A DNA stretch of 64,000 nucleotides from an uncultured bacterium (GCA_937863685.1 CALMGM010000009.1:114403-178402), one strand, 5' to 3'; shown: positions 1-10,691, counted from the stretch's first letter. Program-made: numbers and translations. The notes: generated by a model not told the origin, from the sequence alone.

Positions 1-774
1 GAAGCCGTAGGGCTTGGTGGCGGCGGCCTCCACCACCTCCCACATGTCCACCCGGTCCATCCTTTCGCACAGGCAGGCCAGCTCATTGACCAGGGCGATA
101 TTGACACTGCGGAAGATGTTCTCCAGCAGCTTGGTCATCTCGGCGGTGGACGGCGAGGAGACCATTACGATCTTCTCAATGATCTGGCAGTACATCAGCT
201 TGGCCAGCTGACCGCAAGCCGGGGTATAGCCCCCCACCACGGTGGGAGTGGTGGCGGTGGTGAATTTCTGGTTGCCGGGATCGATCCGCTCCGGGGAGAA
301 GGCCAGGTAAAAATCCTTGCCGGCCGCCAGGCCGGTCTTCTCCAGGATGGGCTTGACCACCTTGGTGGTGGTCTCTGGGTAGGTGGTGCTTTTCAGAATC
401 ACCAGCATCCCTTTGTGAAGATATTTGGCAATCCCCTCGGCCGAACTGATTATGTAACTGATGTCGGGATCCTTGGTGGCGGTAAAAGGCGTGGGGACGC
501 AGATGTGGACGGCATCGCAATTTTTCAGCGCCCGGTAATCGGTGGTGGCCTTTAATTTACCCCGGAAGACAACCTCCTTCAGGTGCCGGTCATCGACATC
601 GATAATGTAATTCTTTCCCTTGTTGATGTTCGAGACCTTTTTGGGGTCCAGATCTATGCCCACCACTTCAAAACCGACCCGGGCAAACTCCACGGCCAGG
701 GGCAACCCCACATACCCCAGGCCTATCACTGCTATCCTGGCTCGGCGGGTGGTTATTTTCTGTTTGAGATCCAT
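1..774 (-). CDS. UDP-N-acetylhexosamine/UDP-sugar 6-dehydrogenase, 3' part missing
   Basis: NAD-dependent nucleotide-sugar dehydrogenase (WbpA/WecC/TviB type) that oxidises C6 of a UDP-hexose or UDP-HexNAc to the uronic acid for surface polysaccharide. Translating the minus strand from the ATG at 774 gives 258 residues; the gene runs off the left edge. The N-terminus has the Rossmann motif IAVIGLGYVGLPLAVEFA (about residues 12-29), then VGIDLDPKKV, VPTPFT, SPERIDPGN and a central EMTKLLENIFRSVNIALVNE helix, all typical of the family. The catalytic cysteine (GHCIPVDP-like) lies in the missing part. RmlB lies 34 bases upstream on the same strand. Exact substrate cannot be told from this half; the SPERIDPGN form favours the WbpA/WecC branch over UDP-glucose dehydrogenase. 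Confidence 0.88.
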   Translation of the reverse strand, partial: MDLKQKITTRRARIAVIGLGYVGLPLAVEFARVGFEVVGIDLDPKKVSNINKGKNYIIDVDDRHLKEVVFRGKLKATTDYRALKNCDAVHICVPTPFTATKDPDISYIISSAEGIAKYLHKGMLVILKSTTYPETTTKVVKPILEKTGLAAGKDFYLAFSPERIDPGNQKFTTATTPTVVGGYTPACGQLAKLMYCQIIEKIVMVSSPSTAEMTKLLENIFRSVNIALVNELACLCERMDRVDMWEVVEAAATKPYGF

Positions 775-808
775 GTGAAAATACCTTAAAGATATATTAA
801 TTTGATTG

Positions 809-1819
809 TTATCTTTCCTTGTACCAGCGGTCCTTGAAATCCCGGAACTCCCTCTTGCCCTCTCTGATGCTGCGCCACCATGGTTCATTGTCGATATACC
901 ACTTGATGGTCTCTCTGATGGCTGAATTGAAAGTATGTCGCGGTTTCCAACCCAGTTTCTTTATCTTGGAGATGTTAAGCGAATAGCGTCTATCGTGTCC
1001 TGGCCGGTCCTTGACGTATTTTTTAAGGCTCTCCGGCTTGTTCAACTCCTTCAGGATGATATCGGTGATCTGAATGTTCTCCATCTCCTGCCCGCCCCCG
1101 ATATTGTAAATGTCCCCGGCCCGGCCGTGGTGCATGATGAAATCTATGGCGTCGCAGTGGTCCTCCACATACAGCCAGTCCCGGATGTTCCGGCCGTCGC
1201 CGTATATGGGAAGCTCCTTGTTCTCCAAAGCATTGGTGACGAAGAACGGTATCAGCTTTTCCGGGAATTGAAAGGGCCCGTAATTGTTGGTACAACGGGT
1301 TACCCGGACATCCATCCCGAAGGTGGTGTGATACGACAGGGCCAGCAGATCTCCGGCCGCCTTGGAAGATGAATAGGGACTGCGGGGATCGAGGATGTCC
1401 GTTTCCACCGAAGACCCCGTCTCAACGCTGCCATAAACCTCGTCGGTCCCGATTTGGATGAACATCTTGACCTGATGACGGCGGGCGTATTCCAGCAGAG
1501 TATGGGTGCCGATGACGTTGGTTTGGGTGAAAACGAAAGGATCATCCACCGAACGATCCACATGGGTCTCGGCGGCAAAATTGACCACCCAGTCCACACC
1601 CGGCAATAATCTGTTAATCAAGGAGCCATCGCAGATATCACCGTGAACGAATCGATGGTTACGGTGATTTTTGATGTCCCTAAGGTTCTCCAGGTTCCCG
1701 GCGTAGGTCAGCTTATCCAGGTTGATTATATGGCACTCAGGATATTTATTGAGCATAAGGTGGACAAAATTGCTGCCTATAAATCCTGCCCCGCCGGTGA
1801 TTAAGACACTATGTATCAT
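809..1819 (-). CDS. rfbB: dTDP-glucose 4,6-dehydratase
   Basis: Short-chain dehydrogenase that converts dTDP-D-glucose to dTDP-4-keto-6-deoxy-D-glucose, the entry step to dTDP-rhamnose and other deoxysugars. The 336 residues match the usual length. Visible: Rossmann glycine motif GGAGFIGSNF near residue 9, FAAETHVDRS, TDEVYGS with the Asp/Glu catalytic pair, the YxxxK motif in SPYSSSKAAGD, and NNYGPFQFPEKLIP, which is characteristic of RmlB. No rmlA or rmlD lies in the window; an RmlC-like cupin is about 3.2 kb upstream. ATG start at 1819. Specific assignment as RmlB is strong. Confidence 0.95.
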   Translation of the reverse strand: MIHSVLITGGAGFIGSNFVHLMLNKYPECHIINLDKLTYAGNLENLRDIKNHRNHRFVHGDICDGSLINRLLPGVDWVVNFAAETHVDRSVDDPFVFTQTNVIGTHTLLEYARRHQVKMFIQIGTDEVYGSVETGSSVETDILDPRSPYSSSKAAGDLLALSYHTTFGMDVRVTRCTNNYGPFQFPEKLIPFFVTNALENKELPIYGDGRNIRDWLYVEDHCDAIDFIMHHGRAGDIYNIGGGQEMENIQITDIILKELNKPESLKKYVKDRPGHDRRYSLNISKIKKLGWKPRHTFNSAIRETIKWYIDNEPWWRSIREGKREFRDFKDRWYKER

Positions 1820-1864
1820 ATCAATATTTTATTTTGTATTTATTGGATTTTCGCGCCTAATCAT

Positions 1865-3382
1865 TTAGTTTATTTCAAAGACCATTTTCGTTACGTCAGT
1901 ATAATCAAACATGCTGCTGGCATTTTTTATGTAGTATATTTTATCATCCAATAAGCTATAATTAGTTTTAAAGTATTCATTGATAATTACCCTGAATGTA
2001 TTTACCGGGGTCATACTTGAGTATAAATATATATTTTTAACTCCAGGTAGATAATAAGCATTCAATATCCCGGTTCTCTTCTCTATAACACTATTACTCA
2101 ACGGCTCTTTATCCTCTATCATGTCGAGGTAAGGTCCTTCATCACTTTGTATTATAATGACAGGAGGATATTGGGATTTTGACAACAGTACTTCTGTAAG
2201 GGTTTCGATTTTTTTTGTAGTGAAAATGAGTTGGTTGAGGTATTTTTCTTTTTCGCTTGTATTCAGTTTTTCATATGAAGATAATAGCATCCCATCTCGA
2301 TCGAATATAAATGGTTCATGCGGAAGCAGTATATGAGCAAAGACAAATTTTGGAGATCCTTCGTCAGGCAGCAATGATATTTTATCGAATGCCGACAATA
2401 TCCCGGAGTCTAACTTATAAAATAATCTAAATATTGGATAGAGCAGGCTTTGCTCGAACATTATAAGCGCAAACCCCCGAAATGGTAAATAACTATAATT
2501 TATATTAACATCGGCATTGGGATTGTAGCCAGTCGGCCAAAACCAACTTCCAAAATGAACAGTTGAATATCCCTGAGATTTCAAAAATCGCAAAACCTTG
2601 TTATCTGTAATACGCTGAGAATACCTTGTTTGATCGTTATTTCTGTTTTTTTTACTGCTTAGTGGTAAAACCAGATAATTCATATTCAGAGATGAAGCCA
2701 GCGATAAAACTGTTGTTGAGTAATTGGCATGACTCTGTTCAGCAACATAAAAACCTTTGGCCTTCAGGAAGTTAATGAACTCGATGTTGTCATAACCGTA
2801 TGATTCCTTAAGTGTGGTTGAAGATGCATACCTGTCAAATATCAAATAATAAATATCAGGAAGTTTCCCCATGATCCTAGGTTGCCCCTCGGGAATATAC
2901 ATCTCACTAACAATACTATCCTGATATTTATCTCGGTTTTTACACTCATATATAACGATATTGAAAACAGAGAATAAAACCAAAACGATTGACACTATAT
3001 TCACCATTCGGGTTAAATTGGCAAAATTCCGTTGGCTTTTAATGATAAAATATCCAGATATCAATAAAATAACCGCCCAAAATGACACAAGAATCCGGTT
3101 ACTGCCCAGAACAAATCCCAAAACTTTCAATCCTTGCAACGGTCCGAATATTTGATTATAGGAAAGCACAGTCGTCCAAGATAGCGCAACCAAAAGGGCT
3201 GATTTATGGCTACTTTTCAGAATCAAATATGTTAATATCCAAGTCAAGGATATTGCGCCAACTACAATAATTAAAGAAACCCAGAGATCATTAAGGGGAA
3301 ATAACGCTACATTAGTTGAAAAGAGAAACAGTATCGGATAAATTCCTAAAAGTAGTGGATATATTATTATTGTTTTTTTCAA
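1865..3382 (-). CDS. Membrane-anchored sulfatase/phosphoethanolamine-transferase-like protein
   Basis: 505 residues. About five hydrophobic segments in residues 1-150 are followed by an extracytoplasmic alkaline-phosphatase-superfamily domain: PDIYYLIFDRYAS (about 175), NYSTTVLSLASSLNMNYL with a candidate Thr nucleophile (about 222), FAHILLPHEPF (about 345) and IIQSDEGPYLD (about 410), which resembles the metal-binding DxG region. This is the architecture of LtaS/sulfatase-like enzymes that modify surface glycans, but the substrate is unknown. The start is TTG at 3382, overlapping the TGA of the upstream methyltransferase gene, which suggests translational coupling. The gene is visibly more AT-rich than its neighbours, a sign of recent acquisition. 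Confidence 0.72.
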   Translation of the reverse strand: MKKTIIIYPLLLGIYPILFLFSTNVALFPLNDLWVSLIIVVGAISLTWILTYLILKSSHKSALLVALSWTTVLSYNQIFGPLQGLKVLGFVLGSNRILVSFWAVILLISGYFIIKSQRNFANLTRMVNIVSIVLVLFSVFNIVIYECKNRDKYQDSIVSEMYIPEGQPRIMGKLPDIYYLIFDRYASSTTLKESYGYDNIEFINFLKAKGFYVAEQSHANYSTTVLSLASSLNMNYLVLPLSSKKNRNNDQTRYSQRITDNKVLRFLKSQGYSTVHFGSWFWPTGYNPNADVNINYSYLPFRGFALIMFEQSLLYPIFRLFYKLDSGILSAFDKISLLPDEGSPKFVFAHILLPHEPFIFDRDGMLLSSYEKLNTSEKEKYLNQLIFTTKKIETLTEVLLSKSQYPPVIIIQSDEGPYLDMIEDKEPLSNSVIEKRTGILNAYYLPGVKNIYLYSSMTPVNTFRVIINEYFKTNYSLLDDKIYYIKNASSMFDYTDVTKMVFEIN

Positions 3383-4770
3383 ATTGTATTCCCCTTACTC
3401 TTCATTAAATAAATAATTCTGTCAGAATCGGTAACCTTACATGATTTGATGATCCCGAAATAACGGACGAATTCTTTTTCGAATGCTTCCTGGCAATAAT
3501 CGGGGAAAACATCTTCCCGGGTAGCCAAAAGTTTGGCCACTTGTGAATCGTTTTTAGGAACGAATTCGATGATAAGATATTTGCCGATGGTGCTAAAATA
3601 TTTAGATATCTTCTCAAAAGGCAGGTTGTTGGAGATGGCCAAATGATGAACCAGAGCCAGGGCCATTACCATATCAACCGGCCCCCTTTCGAAAAGATCC
3701 ATTCTTTCCTTGTTCGCCCATCCGATCCCGGGACTTGGATTGGTCAGGTCATAAATTAACGGCAGGAAACTGTTTTCTTTGTAATGCAACATATACTGAT
3801 AACTTCTTTCCACCGCTACAGGATCTATATCGAAAGAAACCGTGGATATTCCTTTGGAATTGGCAATCCTACTGAAAATGCCGTCATTCGCACCCATATC
3901 CCAAAGTGATGCCGGGTGAACATGTTCTATTAATTCGTCAACCAATCTCTTTTTAGCATCAAAAGCTTCTGATGAATAGTTGGTTTTATCATAATAATTT
4001 CCCCATTCGCTTTTGTATCCGTGCCAGGCCATCTTCTCCACTGTTGCAATCAGATTGTCAATCAAAGCCATGAAACTGTATCGGCTCAACCGATGATTGC
4101 TTTTGACGTTAACCGTTTTATCAGCGTATATCCCCTGGCTTTTGGCATGAAGATGAATGTGGCTAAGCAAGGAAAATTTAAACCACGTGGCGGTCGGTAA
4201 TATTTTGCTTGCCATATCAAGAGGTATCCCGTCAATAAATATCCTCATAAGCTTTCCCAGACGGATATCACAGTAAGACATAAGAGCCAATGGAGCAATA
4301 AAATGCTGGCAAAACTGTCCGTATGCCACCCAGGGCTGGCCCTCTCGGTACCTTTCAAACGACAGGGTGTCTATCAGCACCGGTTTCCCATCGCTAAATT
4401 GAATATTATAAGCGCTGCCATCCTTCAAAGACATGCCGTACTCCATAGCCAACGCCTGAATTTTCAGTGTCGCCAACGCAGCATCTTTAAATTGGGAAAA
4501 ACACCATTCGTAAGGATATGAGATAAAAGGGATGACCTCTGGTCTGATGACTTTATATGCCTTTTGCGGGTTATGGATTGTAACTTCTTGTTCCTGATGA
4601 TGCACTAAAAGTTTGGCATTAACCAGTCTTTCATAAAGCCCGGAACGCATCAGGTGGTCATAATTTTCTCGATAAATATTATTGATCTGCCGAAATAAAA
4701 TTCCATCTTTTACGAAAACGAAACCACTGTGATCCCTGAATGACGCATTATTTTTTTGAAGAATTTTCAT
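3379..4770 (-). CDS. Class I SAM-dependent methyltransferase with N-terminal kinase-like region
   Basis: I start this gene at the ATG at 4770 (463 residues, MKILQKNN); an upstream in-frame start at 4914 would overlap the preceding gene heavily. The N-terminal half holds DGSAYNIQF followed by GKPVLIDTLSFERY, reminiscent of the catalytic loop and DFG-like segment of aminoglycoside-phosphotransferase-fold kinases (inference). The C-terminal half is a Rossmann methyltransferase: LWDMGANDGIFSRIA (motif I, about residue 285), VSFDIDPVAVE (motif II), MVMALALVHHLA (motif IV). It sits between a small YIDPGTG protein (23-base overlap) and the sulfatase-like gene, so the three probably act together on a surface glycan. 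The acceptor is unknown. Confidence 0.7.
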   Translation of the reverse strand: MKILQKNNASFRDHSGFVFVKDGILFRQINNIYRENYDHLMRSGLYERLVNAKLLVHHQEQEVTIHNPQKAYKVIRPEVIPFISYPYEWCFSQFKDAALATLKIQALAMEYGMSLKDGSAYNIQFSDGKPVLIDTLSFERYREGQPWVAYGQFCQHFIAPLALMSYCDIRLGKLMRIFIDGIPLDMASKILPTATWFKFSLLSHIHLHAKSQGIYADKTVNVKSNHRLSRYSFMALIDNLIATVEKMAWHGYKSEWGNYYDKTNYSSEAFDAKKRLVDELIEHVHPASLWDMGANDGIFSRIANSKGISTVSFDIDPVAVERSYQYMLHYKENSFLPLIYDLTNPSPGIGWANKERMDLFERGPVDMVMALALVHHLAISNNLPFEKISKYFSTIGKYLIIEFVPKNDSQVAKLLATREDVFPDYCQEAFEKEFVRYFGIIKSCKVTDSDRIIYLMKSKGNTI

Positions 4771-4990
4771 TGTCTTTAAAATTCTTAAAGAATATATTTT
4801 TGATGTAAGTTGTGGCTTTCTTTCCGTAGATTTTAATCGTAAAAAAGGCCCCGATAAAAGTCGCAATAAGTATCTGGAACAAATAGCTCCCCGTACCAGG
4901 ATCAATGTAGGCATGCGCGTTTTGGAATGCCAGAGCTATAATAAGGACAGTCATTCCGATGACGTGGAATTTATTTTTAAACGGTCTCAC
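4748..4990 (-). CDS. Small secreted/membrane protein with YIDPGTG motif
   Basis: 80 residues, GTG start at 4990 preceded by AAGGAG with an 8-base gap. An N-terminal hydrophobic segment ends in NAHA, likely a signal peptide, and the mature protein begins YIDPGTGSYLFQ, followed by a second membrane helix (about residues 36-53) and a basic tail. From memory, small proteins with a (Y/L)DPGTGS motif followed by one helix are common beside sulfatase-like genes in polysaccharide loci; no biochemical function is known to me. Its 3' end overlaps the methyltransferase start by 23 bases. AT-rich like the two genes downstream. Confidence 0.7.
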   Translation of the reverse strand: MRPFKNKFHVIGMTVLIIALAFQNAHAYIDPGTGSYLFQILIATFIGAFFTIKIYGKKATTYIKNIFFKNFKDNENSSKK

Positions 4991-5068
4991 TATGATGACT
5001 CCTTGAAAAGTTATAAATTAAAGTAAAATTTTGGGCATTAGTTATCTACCAGTCTATAACATGATTAT

Positions 5069-5524
5069 TTACCCGTCTCTGCGCTCCCACTTGTAGGGGA
5101 TATCGTTATTATGGGGATCGACCCGGTATTCGTCGGGCTGGGAATAATTATAGGCTTCGGAGGGGCAGTTTATAACCATGGCCTCCTCGCCTGAGATACA
5201 TTTCCAGCCGTGATAGACGCCCCGGGGGACCTGCACTAGCATGGGATTATGCTCCCCGATGAAGAACTCATTAACTTCGCCGCTGGAGGCGGAGCCATCA
5301 CGGTTGTCAAACAGCACCAGCTTCAGCATCCCTTTTACGCAGGCGATGTTGTCGGTCTGGACCTTGTGGAAATGCCATCCCTTGACCACTCCGGGATAGG
5401 TGGTGCTCAGGTAAACCTGGCCGAACTTTTCGAAGATCTCCTCGTCGCAGCGCAGAATCTCCATCAGACGGCCGCGTTCATCGGGAATGACCTTCAGTTT
5501 TTTGACCTTGACGCCTTCTATCAT
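5069..5524 (-). CDS. dTDP-4-dehydrorhamnose 3,5-epimerase family cupin
   Basis: 151 residues, RmlC-like cupin acting on a nucleotide-linked 4-ketosugar. I chose the ATG at 5524 because GGAG lies 7 bases upstream; an in-frame TTG at 5539 is less likely. Visible: GWHFHK, which supplies the family's catalytic His, LVLFDNRDGS, the PRGVYHGWK strand matching the PxGxxHG motif of RmlC, and PYKWERR at the C-terminus. It is shorter than typical RmlC (about 180), so it could be a divergent epimerase or a ketoisomerase-like member rather than true RmlC. It follows rmd by 31 bases, in the same direction as the whole sugar locus. Confidence 0.78.
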   Translation of the reverse strand: MIEGVKVKKLKVIPDERGRLMEILRCDEEIFEKFGQVYLSTTYPGVVKGWHFHKVQTDNIACVKGMLKLVLFDNRDGSASSGEVNEFFIGEHNPMLVQVPRGVYHGWKCISGEEAMVINCPSEAYNYSQPDEYRVDPHNNDIPYKWERRDG

Positions 5525-5555
5525 ATCAATGCTCCACAAAAATGACAGTTATCGG

Positions 5556-7459
<1,904 letters not shown>

Positions 7460-7576
7460 TTACCTGCGTTTTATATTTTTTATTATTATTGACCAGCCTA
7501 AGCGAACCGCATTCTTAATGCATAATTCTGACCCGCCAGATTGAAATGATGTTGCCGACGATCGTTCGGAAATAAC

Positions 7577-7664
7577 TGGCGGAGAGACTGGGATTTGAAC
7601 CCAGGATACCTTGCGGTATACACGCTTTCCAGACGTGCTCCTTCGGCCACTCGGACATCTCTCC
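7577..7664 (-). tRNA. tRNA-Ser(GGA)
   Basis: Minus-strand class II tRNA of 88 bases including encoded CCA. The acceptor stem GGAGAGA (7664-7658) pairs with TCTCTCC (7587-7581), followed by discriminator G and CCA at 7580-7577. The anticodon stem is CACGT/GCGTG with loop CTGGAAA, anticodon GGA. A long variable arm (TACC-GCAA-GGTA) and a T-arm with GGTTCAAATCC are present. The 339-base gap between gmd and pmbA (7457-7795) contains this tRNA, a partial copy of its 5' end, and otherwise nothing I can recognise. Confidence 0.97.
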
Positions 7665-7703
7665 GTTAATTTCCTATTATATTATTCTACCAAGGCCCTG
7701 CGG

Positions 7704-7729
7704 GACGGCCACCAAGACATCTCTCCGTT
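7704..7729 (-). repeat. Partial copy of tRNA-Ser 5' end
   Basis: On the minus strand this stretch repeats the first half-arm of the neighbouring tRNA-Ser: AACGGAGAGATGTC matches the sequence around 7667-7654 exactly on the 13 bases 7717-7729 (plus-strand acatctctccgtt) and then continues with GGTGGCCG, resembling the GAGTGGCCG of the D-arm. After about 25 bases the match ends. It cannot form a tRNA. It lies 40 bases upstream of the real gene and looks like a remnant of tRNA duplication or of an integration event. Confidence 0.6.
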
Positions 7730-7795
7730 TTATATTATCGGGTGTGGATATTAGGCTTTCCGGAGCCCCTCTGCTTTGCCGGGTTATCTTTAAGA

Positions 7796-9157
7796 TCAGA
7801 ATTCTGTGGCCCCGCTGAAATTGAAACTTTCCAGCTTCAGGGCCGGGACCAGGATCCCGTTGGCAAAACGGCTGCCATAAGCATTGTCCTCGGTGACCAG
7901 GGTGGTCTTTCTGGAGACAGCGGACACTTTAGACAGGGTTTTCAGCACACTCTCGGTGAAGCGAAGGTTCTTGACCGGCTTGGTTATCCGGCCATCCTCT
8001 ATCAGAAAGGTCCCGTCTCGGGTCATCCCGGTCAGTGAGACCTGCATGGGGTCGATCAAATTGCAGTAATGGAATCTGGTCACATAGATGCCGCGTTCGG
8101 TGGTCTTGATCATCTCCTCCAGGGATGACTGGCCGCCTTTCATCTCCAGGTTCATGGCCATCGGGAAATAGGCCGGGGCCGGCAGGGCATGTCCGGTGGA
8201 TTTTTTATTCTCCATGTATGCGGTGTACGAGTCGTAGACCACCCCCCTGGCAACGCCCTGGTCTATCAGGGTCACCTTCTGCTTGGGCACCCCTTCAAAA
8301 TCGAAGGGAAAAGCAAATCCCTTTTTGTTGTATGGATCGTCTACAATGGTGATCTTGGGGTCTACCACCGGTTTCCCCATGTTCAGCCCGATGAAGCTGC
8401 GTCCCTCCTGCACCGCCATGGCCGAGAATCCGGTGTAGTTCATGAACTCCACCAGGGTGTACACCGCCATGTCCTCCAGGATCACCGGATAGCGCCCGGG
8501 TTTGATGTCGACCGGGTTCCGGCTGTCCACCGCTTTTTTGACCGCGCTGGCGGCGATGTCGTTGATGTTTATCTTTCCCGCATCGCGGGAGGCCCCCTGG
8601 CCGTAGCCCGAGCCGGTATCGCTCATCACCACAGTGTTGAGGTTGGCGTCGCTGGAAAGATTGTACTGCATGACGCCCAGCGAATTGGCGATGCCGATCT
8701 CCACCGCCCCGGTGCTGAACGCCCCGTAGGCCCGGCACTTGAATTTTTCCGCCCGGCGGCATATCTTCCCCACCGCTTCGGCTCTTTGGGCCGGAGAGAT
8801 CCTGGCGGTCTCCTCGATAAAAAGCCCTGTTGTTTCGTGGCCGGACTTCTCCGGGCCGGGCAAAGAGACGAAATCGGGGTTATCGTGCTGCAGCCGGGCG
8901 GTGCGGCAGGCCTGCGACACCGTATCCCTGATGCTCTGCTCCGTAAATATGTTGCTGGAGGCCATCCCTATCTTCTTGCCGAATACCGCCCGCACCGAGA
9001 TGGTGCCGTTTCGTTGGGCCACATTCTGGTGGATATAGGAATTGGCAAACCGGGTCAGGGCCGAATCCTCGGCGGTTATGAAGACCTCGGTCTGGTCGGC
9101 CCGGGAAGCGGACAGCGCCAGTTGGAGCATCTTTTTTATTTTCGACTGACCGTACAT
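7796..9157 (-). CDS. pmbA: TldE/PmbA-type metalloprotease-family protein
   Basis: 453 residues, full length for the TldD/PmbA family, whose TldD-TldE heterodimer is a zinc protease that trims peptides. N-terminal region: ARADQTEVFITAEDSALTRFANSYIHQNV (family hallmark, described here in two parts: ADQTEVFI and LTRFANSYIHQN), middle SDTGSGYGQGASRD, C-terminal CNLIDPMQVSLTGMTRDGTF. Where TldD has the zinc-binding HExxxH, this protein reads YTLVEFMNYTGFSAMA, so it is the non-catalytic E-type partner. No tldD lies in this window. Alternative: an E-like member acting with an unlinked partner. Confidence 0.85.
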   Translation of the reverse strand: MYGQSKIKKMLQLALSASRADQTEVFITAEDSALTRFANSYIHQNVAQRNGTISVRAVFGKKIGMASSNIFTEQSIRDTVSQACRTARLQHDNPDFVSLPGPEKSGHETTGLFIEETARISPAQRAEAVGKICRRAEKFKCRAYGAFSTGAVEIGIANSLGVMQYNLSSDANLNTVVMSDTGSGYGQGASRDAGKININDIAASAVKKAVDSRNPVDIKPGRYPVILEDMAVYTLVEFMNYTGFSAMAVQEGRSFIGLNMGKPVVDPKITIVDDPYNKKGFAFPFDFEGVPKQKVTLIDQGVARGVVYDSYTAYMENKKSTGHALPAPAYFPMAMNLEMKGGQSSLEEMIKTTERGIYVTRFHYCNLIDPMQVSLTGMTRDGTFLIEDGRITKPVKNLRFTESVLKTLSKVSAVSRKTTLVTEDNAYGSRFANGILVPALKLESFNFSGATEF

Positions 9158-9272
9158 AGAATGACATCGATCGATTGGATTAAAGAAATGTAATTATATC
9201 AATAATTGAATTTAAGGTCAAGCAGAATAAACGCTTCGCCGGGAGCTTCCGTTCCTATCATGATAAAAACCC

Positions 9273-10628
9273 TTACCATTTGCTGCGATAGGTATAGCTG
9301 AGCACTGTTTCCCCGTCCTTGTCCACCGGTATCGCAAATTCCACGGTGGCGGCGTCATTCTTGTTGTATTTATGGGAATTCTGGGTGATCTTCCAGTCTC
9401 CGTAGAGATGCTCCACCACGGTTATCTCAACCGGCTGGTCCTTGTGGTTGCGCAATTTGATCTCGATGGTCTGCTCCTGGGTGCGGTCGTTTATCCGCTT
9501 ATAATCTTTCTGGCTCCTCTCGCCCACCAGATCGAAGGCATTGCCCAGAAAGATCCGCAGCTTTTCGTCCTTGGGGGTGTGACCGATCAGGTCCTCGCCG
9601 ATGAACTGCTGGGTCCCGTCACTGTCCCGCTTGTAGTTGCGCACCTTTCCGGCCGGCAGGGCCAGCCCCAGGCCCGAGGCCTTGTCATTGCGGAACTCCA
9701 GATTGACCCTGACCTCCTTGGCGTTGTAAGCCCCGTCGTAGACATAGACCTTTTTGACCTTGACATCGGTGTTGGGGAACAGAGAAAGCTGCTTGATCTC
9801 GTTGTCGGCCACCGTGGCCCGCCGCTGTAAAGTATACAGATGGTACTCGAAGAAGGCCTTCTCCTCGAACTGCGGGGCGGCTTCGGCCAGTGAACTCTTG
9901 GCCATGCGGTCGTAACTCCGCTGGGGCCTGGAGTCCACCCGGTTGACATCCCCGGCTATCAGCTTAAGTTTGGCGTTTTCGAAAGAGGCCCCGGAGCGGT
10001 TGTCCAGCGACACCCAAGCTCCCAGGTTGAGGTTCTTCTCGTCCTGGTCCAGCACCGCCACATACTCGGCATGCCATTTGATCCCGCCGGTCATGTAGGA
10101 TATCTGGCATTCCTGGTCCTTCGGCCCCCGGTTGTCGGCCAACCACACCAGGGTGGGCCTGGTTATCAGTCCCTGGGGCAGGCTGGGGAATTCGATGTTC
10201 TGCATATTGTCGGTCATCCGCAGGGTGACTATGTTTCCTCCGGTGTTCAGCACGATGCCTGAGCCGTCGAAGGACATCAGGGTCCCCTCGTAGGCCTTGC
10301 CCGATGAAGAGACCACCTTGATCATCTGGTCGATGTACCGCTCCATAAGTTTGGCCGGGCTGACCAGGTCGAACTTGTAATTCTGTTCCAGGATAGTAAC
10401 CTTGTCCGGCGAGGTCAGGGAGTTGAAGTGCACCGAGGTGGGATCTATCTGCGACGGAACGTCCCTGAGCCGGACCTCCGATTTCCCGCTGCTGATCCTC
10501 AGGTCCCTGACCTCGGTGACCAGTCCCAGGTCGCTGTTGTACACCGTCAGGCTGATGTCCTTTTTCTGCTGCCCGGCTGCCGACAGACCGAGCAGAAGCA
10601 TCAGACCGGCGGTCAACATCTTGTTCAT
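9273..10628 (-). CDS. DUF4139 domain-containing secreted protein
   Basis: 451 residues from the ATG at 10628, chosen because GGGAGG lies 5 bases upstream and it gives a clean signal peptide (MNKMLTAGLMLLLGLSAAG). The body starts with VTEVRDLRISSGKSEVRLRDVPSQIDPTSV-type text (shown in pieces: VTEVRDL, LRDVPSQIDPTSV), TYM-like SYMTGGIKWHAEY and EHLYGDWKI, which match DUF4139 proteins of unknown function; related eukaryotic/bacterial 'mucoidy inhibitor A-like' proteins share this fold. It would be periplasmic or outer-membrane associated. A strong promoter (10663-10691) lies just upstream. No function can be assigned. Confidence 0.82.
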   Translation of the reverse strand: MNKMLTAGLMLLLGLSAAGQQKKDISLTVYNSDLGLVTEVRDLRISSGKSEVRLRDVPSQIDPTSVHFNSLTSPDKVTILEQNYKFDLVSPAKLMERYIDQMIKVVSSSGKAYEGTLMSFDGSGIVLNTGGNIVTLRMTDNMQNIEFPSLPQGLITRPTLVWLADNRGPKDQECQISYMTGGIKWHAEYVAVLDQDEKNLNLGAWVSLDNRSGASFENAKLKLIAGDVNRVDSRPQRSYDRMAKSSLAEAAPQFEEKAFFEYHLYTLQRRATVADNEIKQLSLFPNTDVKVKKVYVYDGAYNAKEVRVNLEFRNDKASGLGLALPAGKVRNYKRDSDGTQQFIGEDLIGHTPKDEKLRIFLGNAFDLVGERSQKDYKRINDRTQEQTIEIKLRNHKDQPVEITVVEHLYGDWKITQNSHKYNKNDAATVEFAIPVDKDGETVLSYTYRSKW

Positions 10629-10662
10629 ATCATCCTCCCTAATAATTGCACTTTGGGTTCTA

Positions 10663-10691
10663 AGTATAGGGTATATGATTCGATTAGTCAA
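10663..10691 (-). promoter_or_regulatory. Sigma-70-type promoter for DUF4139 gene
   Basis: On the minus strand TTGACT (10691-10686), a 17-base spacer and TATACT (10668-10663). Predicted start of transcription about 10656, giving a leader of roughly 28 bases that contains the GGGAGG ribosome-binding site. It is arranged back to back with the plus-strand promoter at 10719-10747. Confidence 0.75.

Noticed and set aside
4771..4914. N-terminal extension of the methyltransferase
   Set aside because: Overlaps the small YIDPGTG gene and has no family similarity.
8189..9193. 334-residue plus-strand frame over pmbA, and similar long plus-strand frames over the kinase and GAF genes
   Set aside because: GC-rich antisense frames opposite well-supported genes; no domain content.
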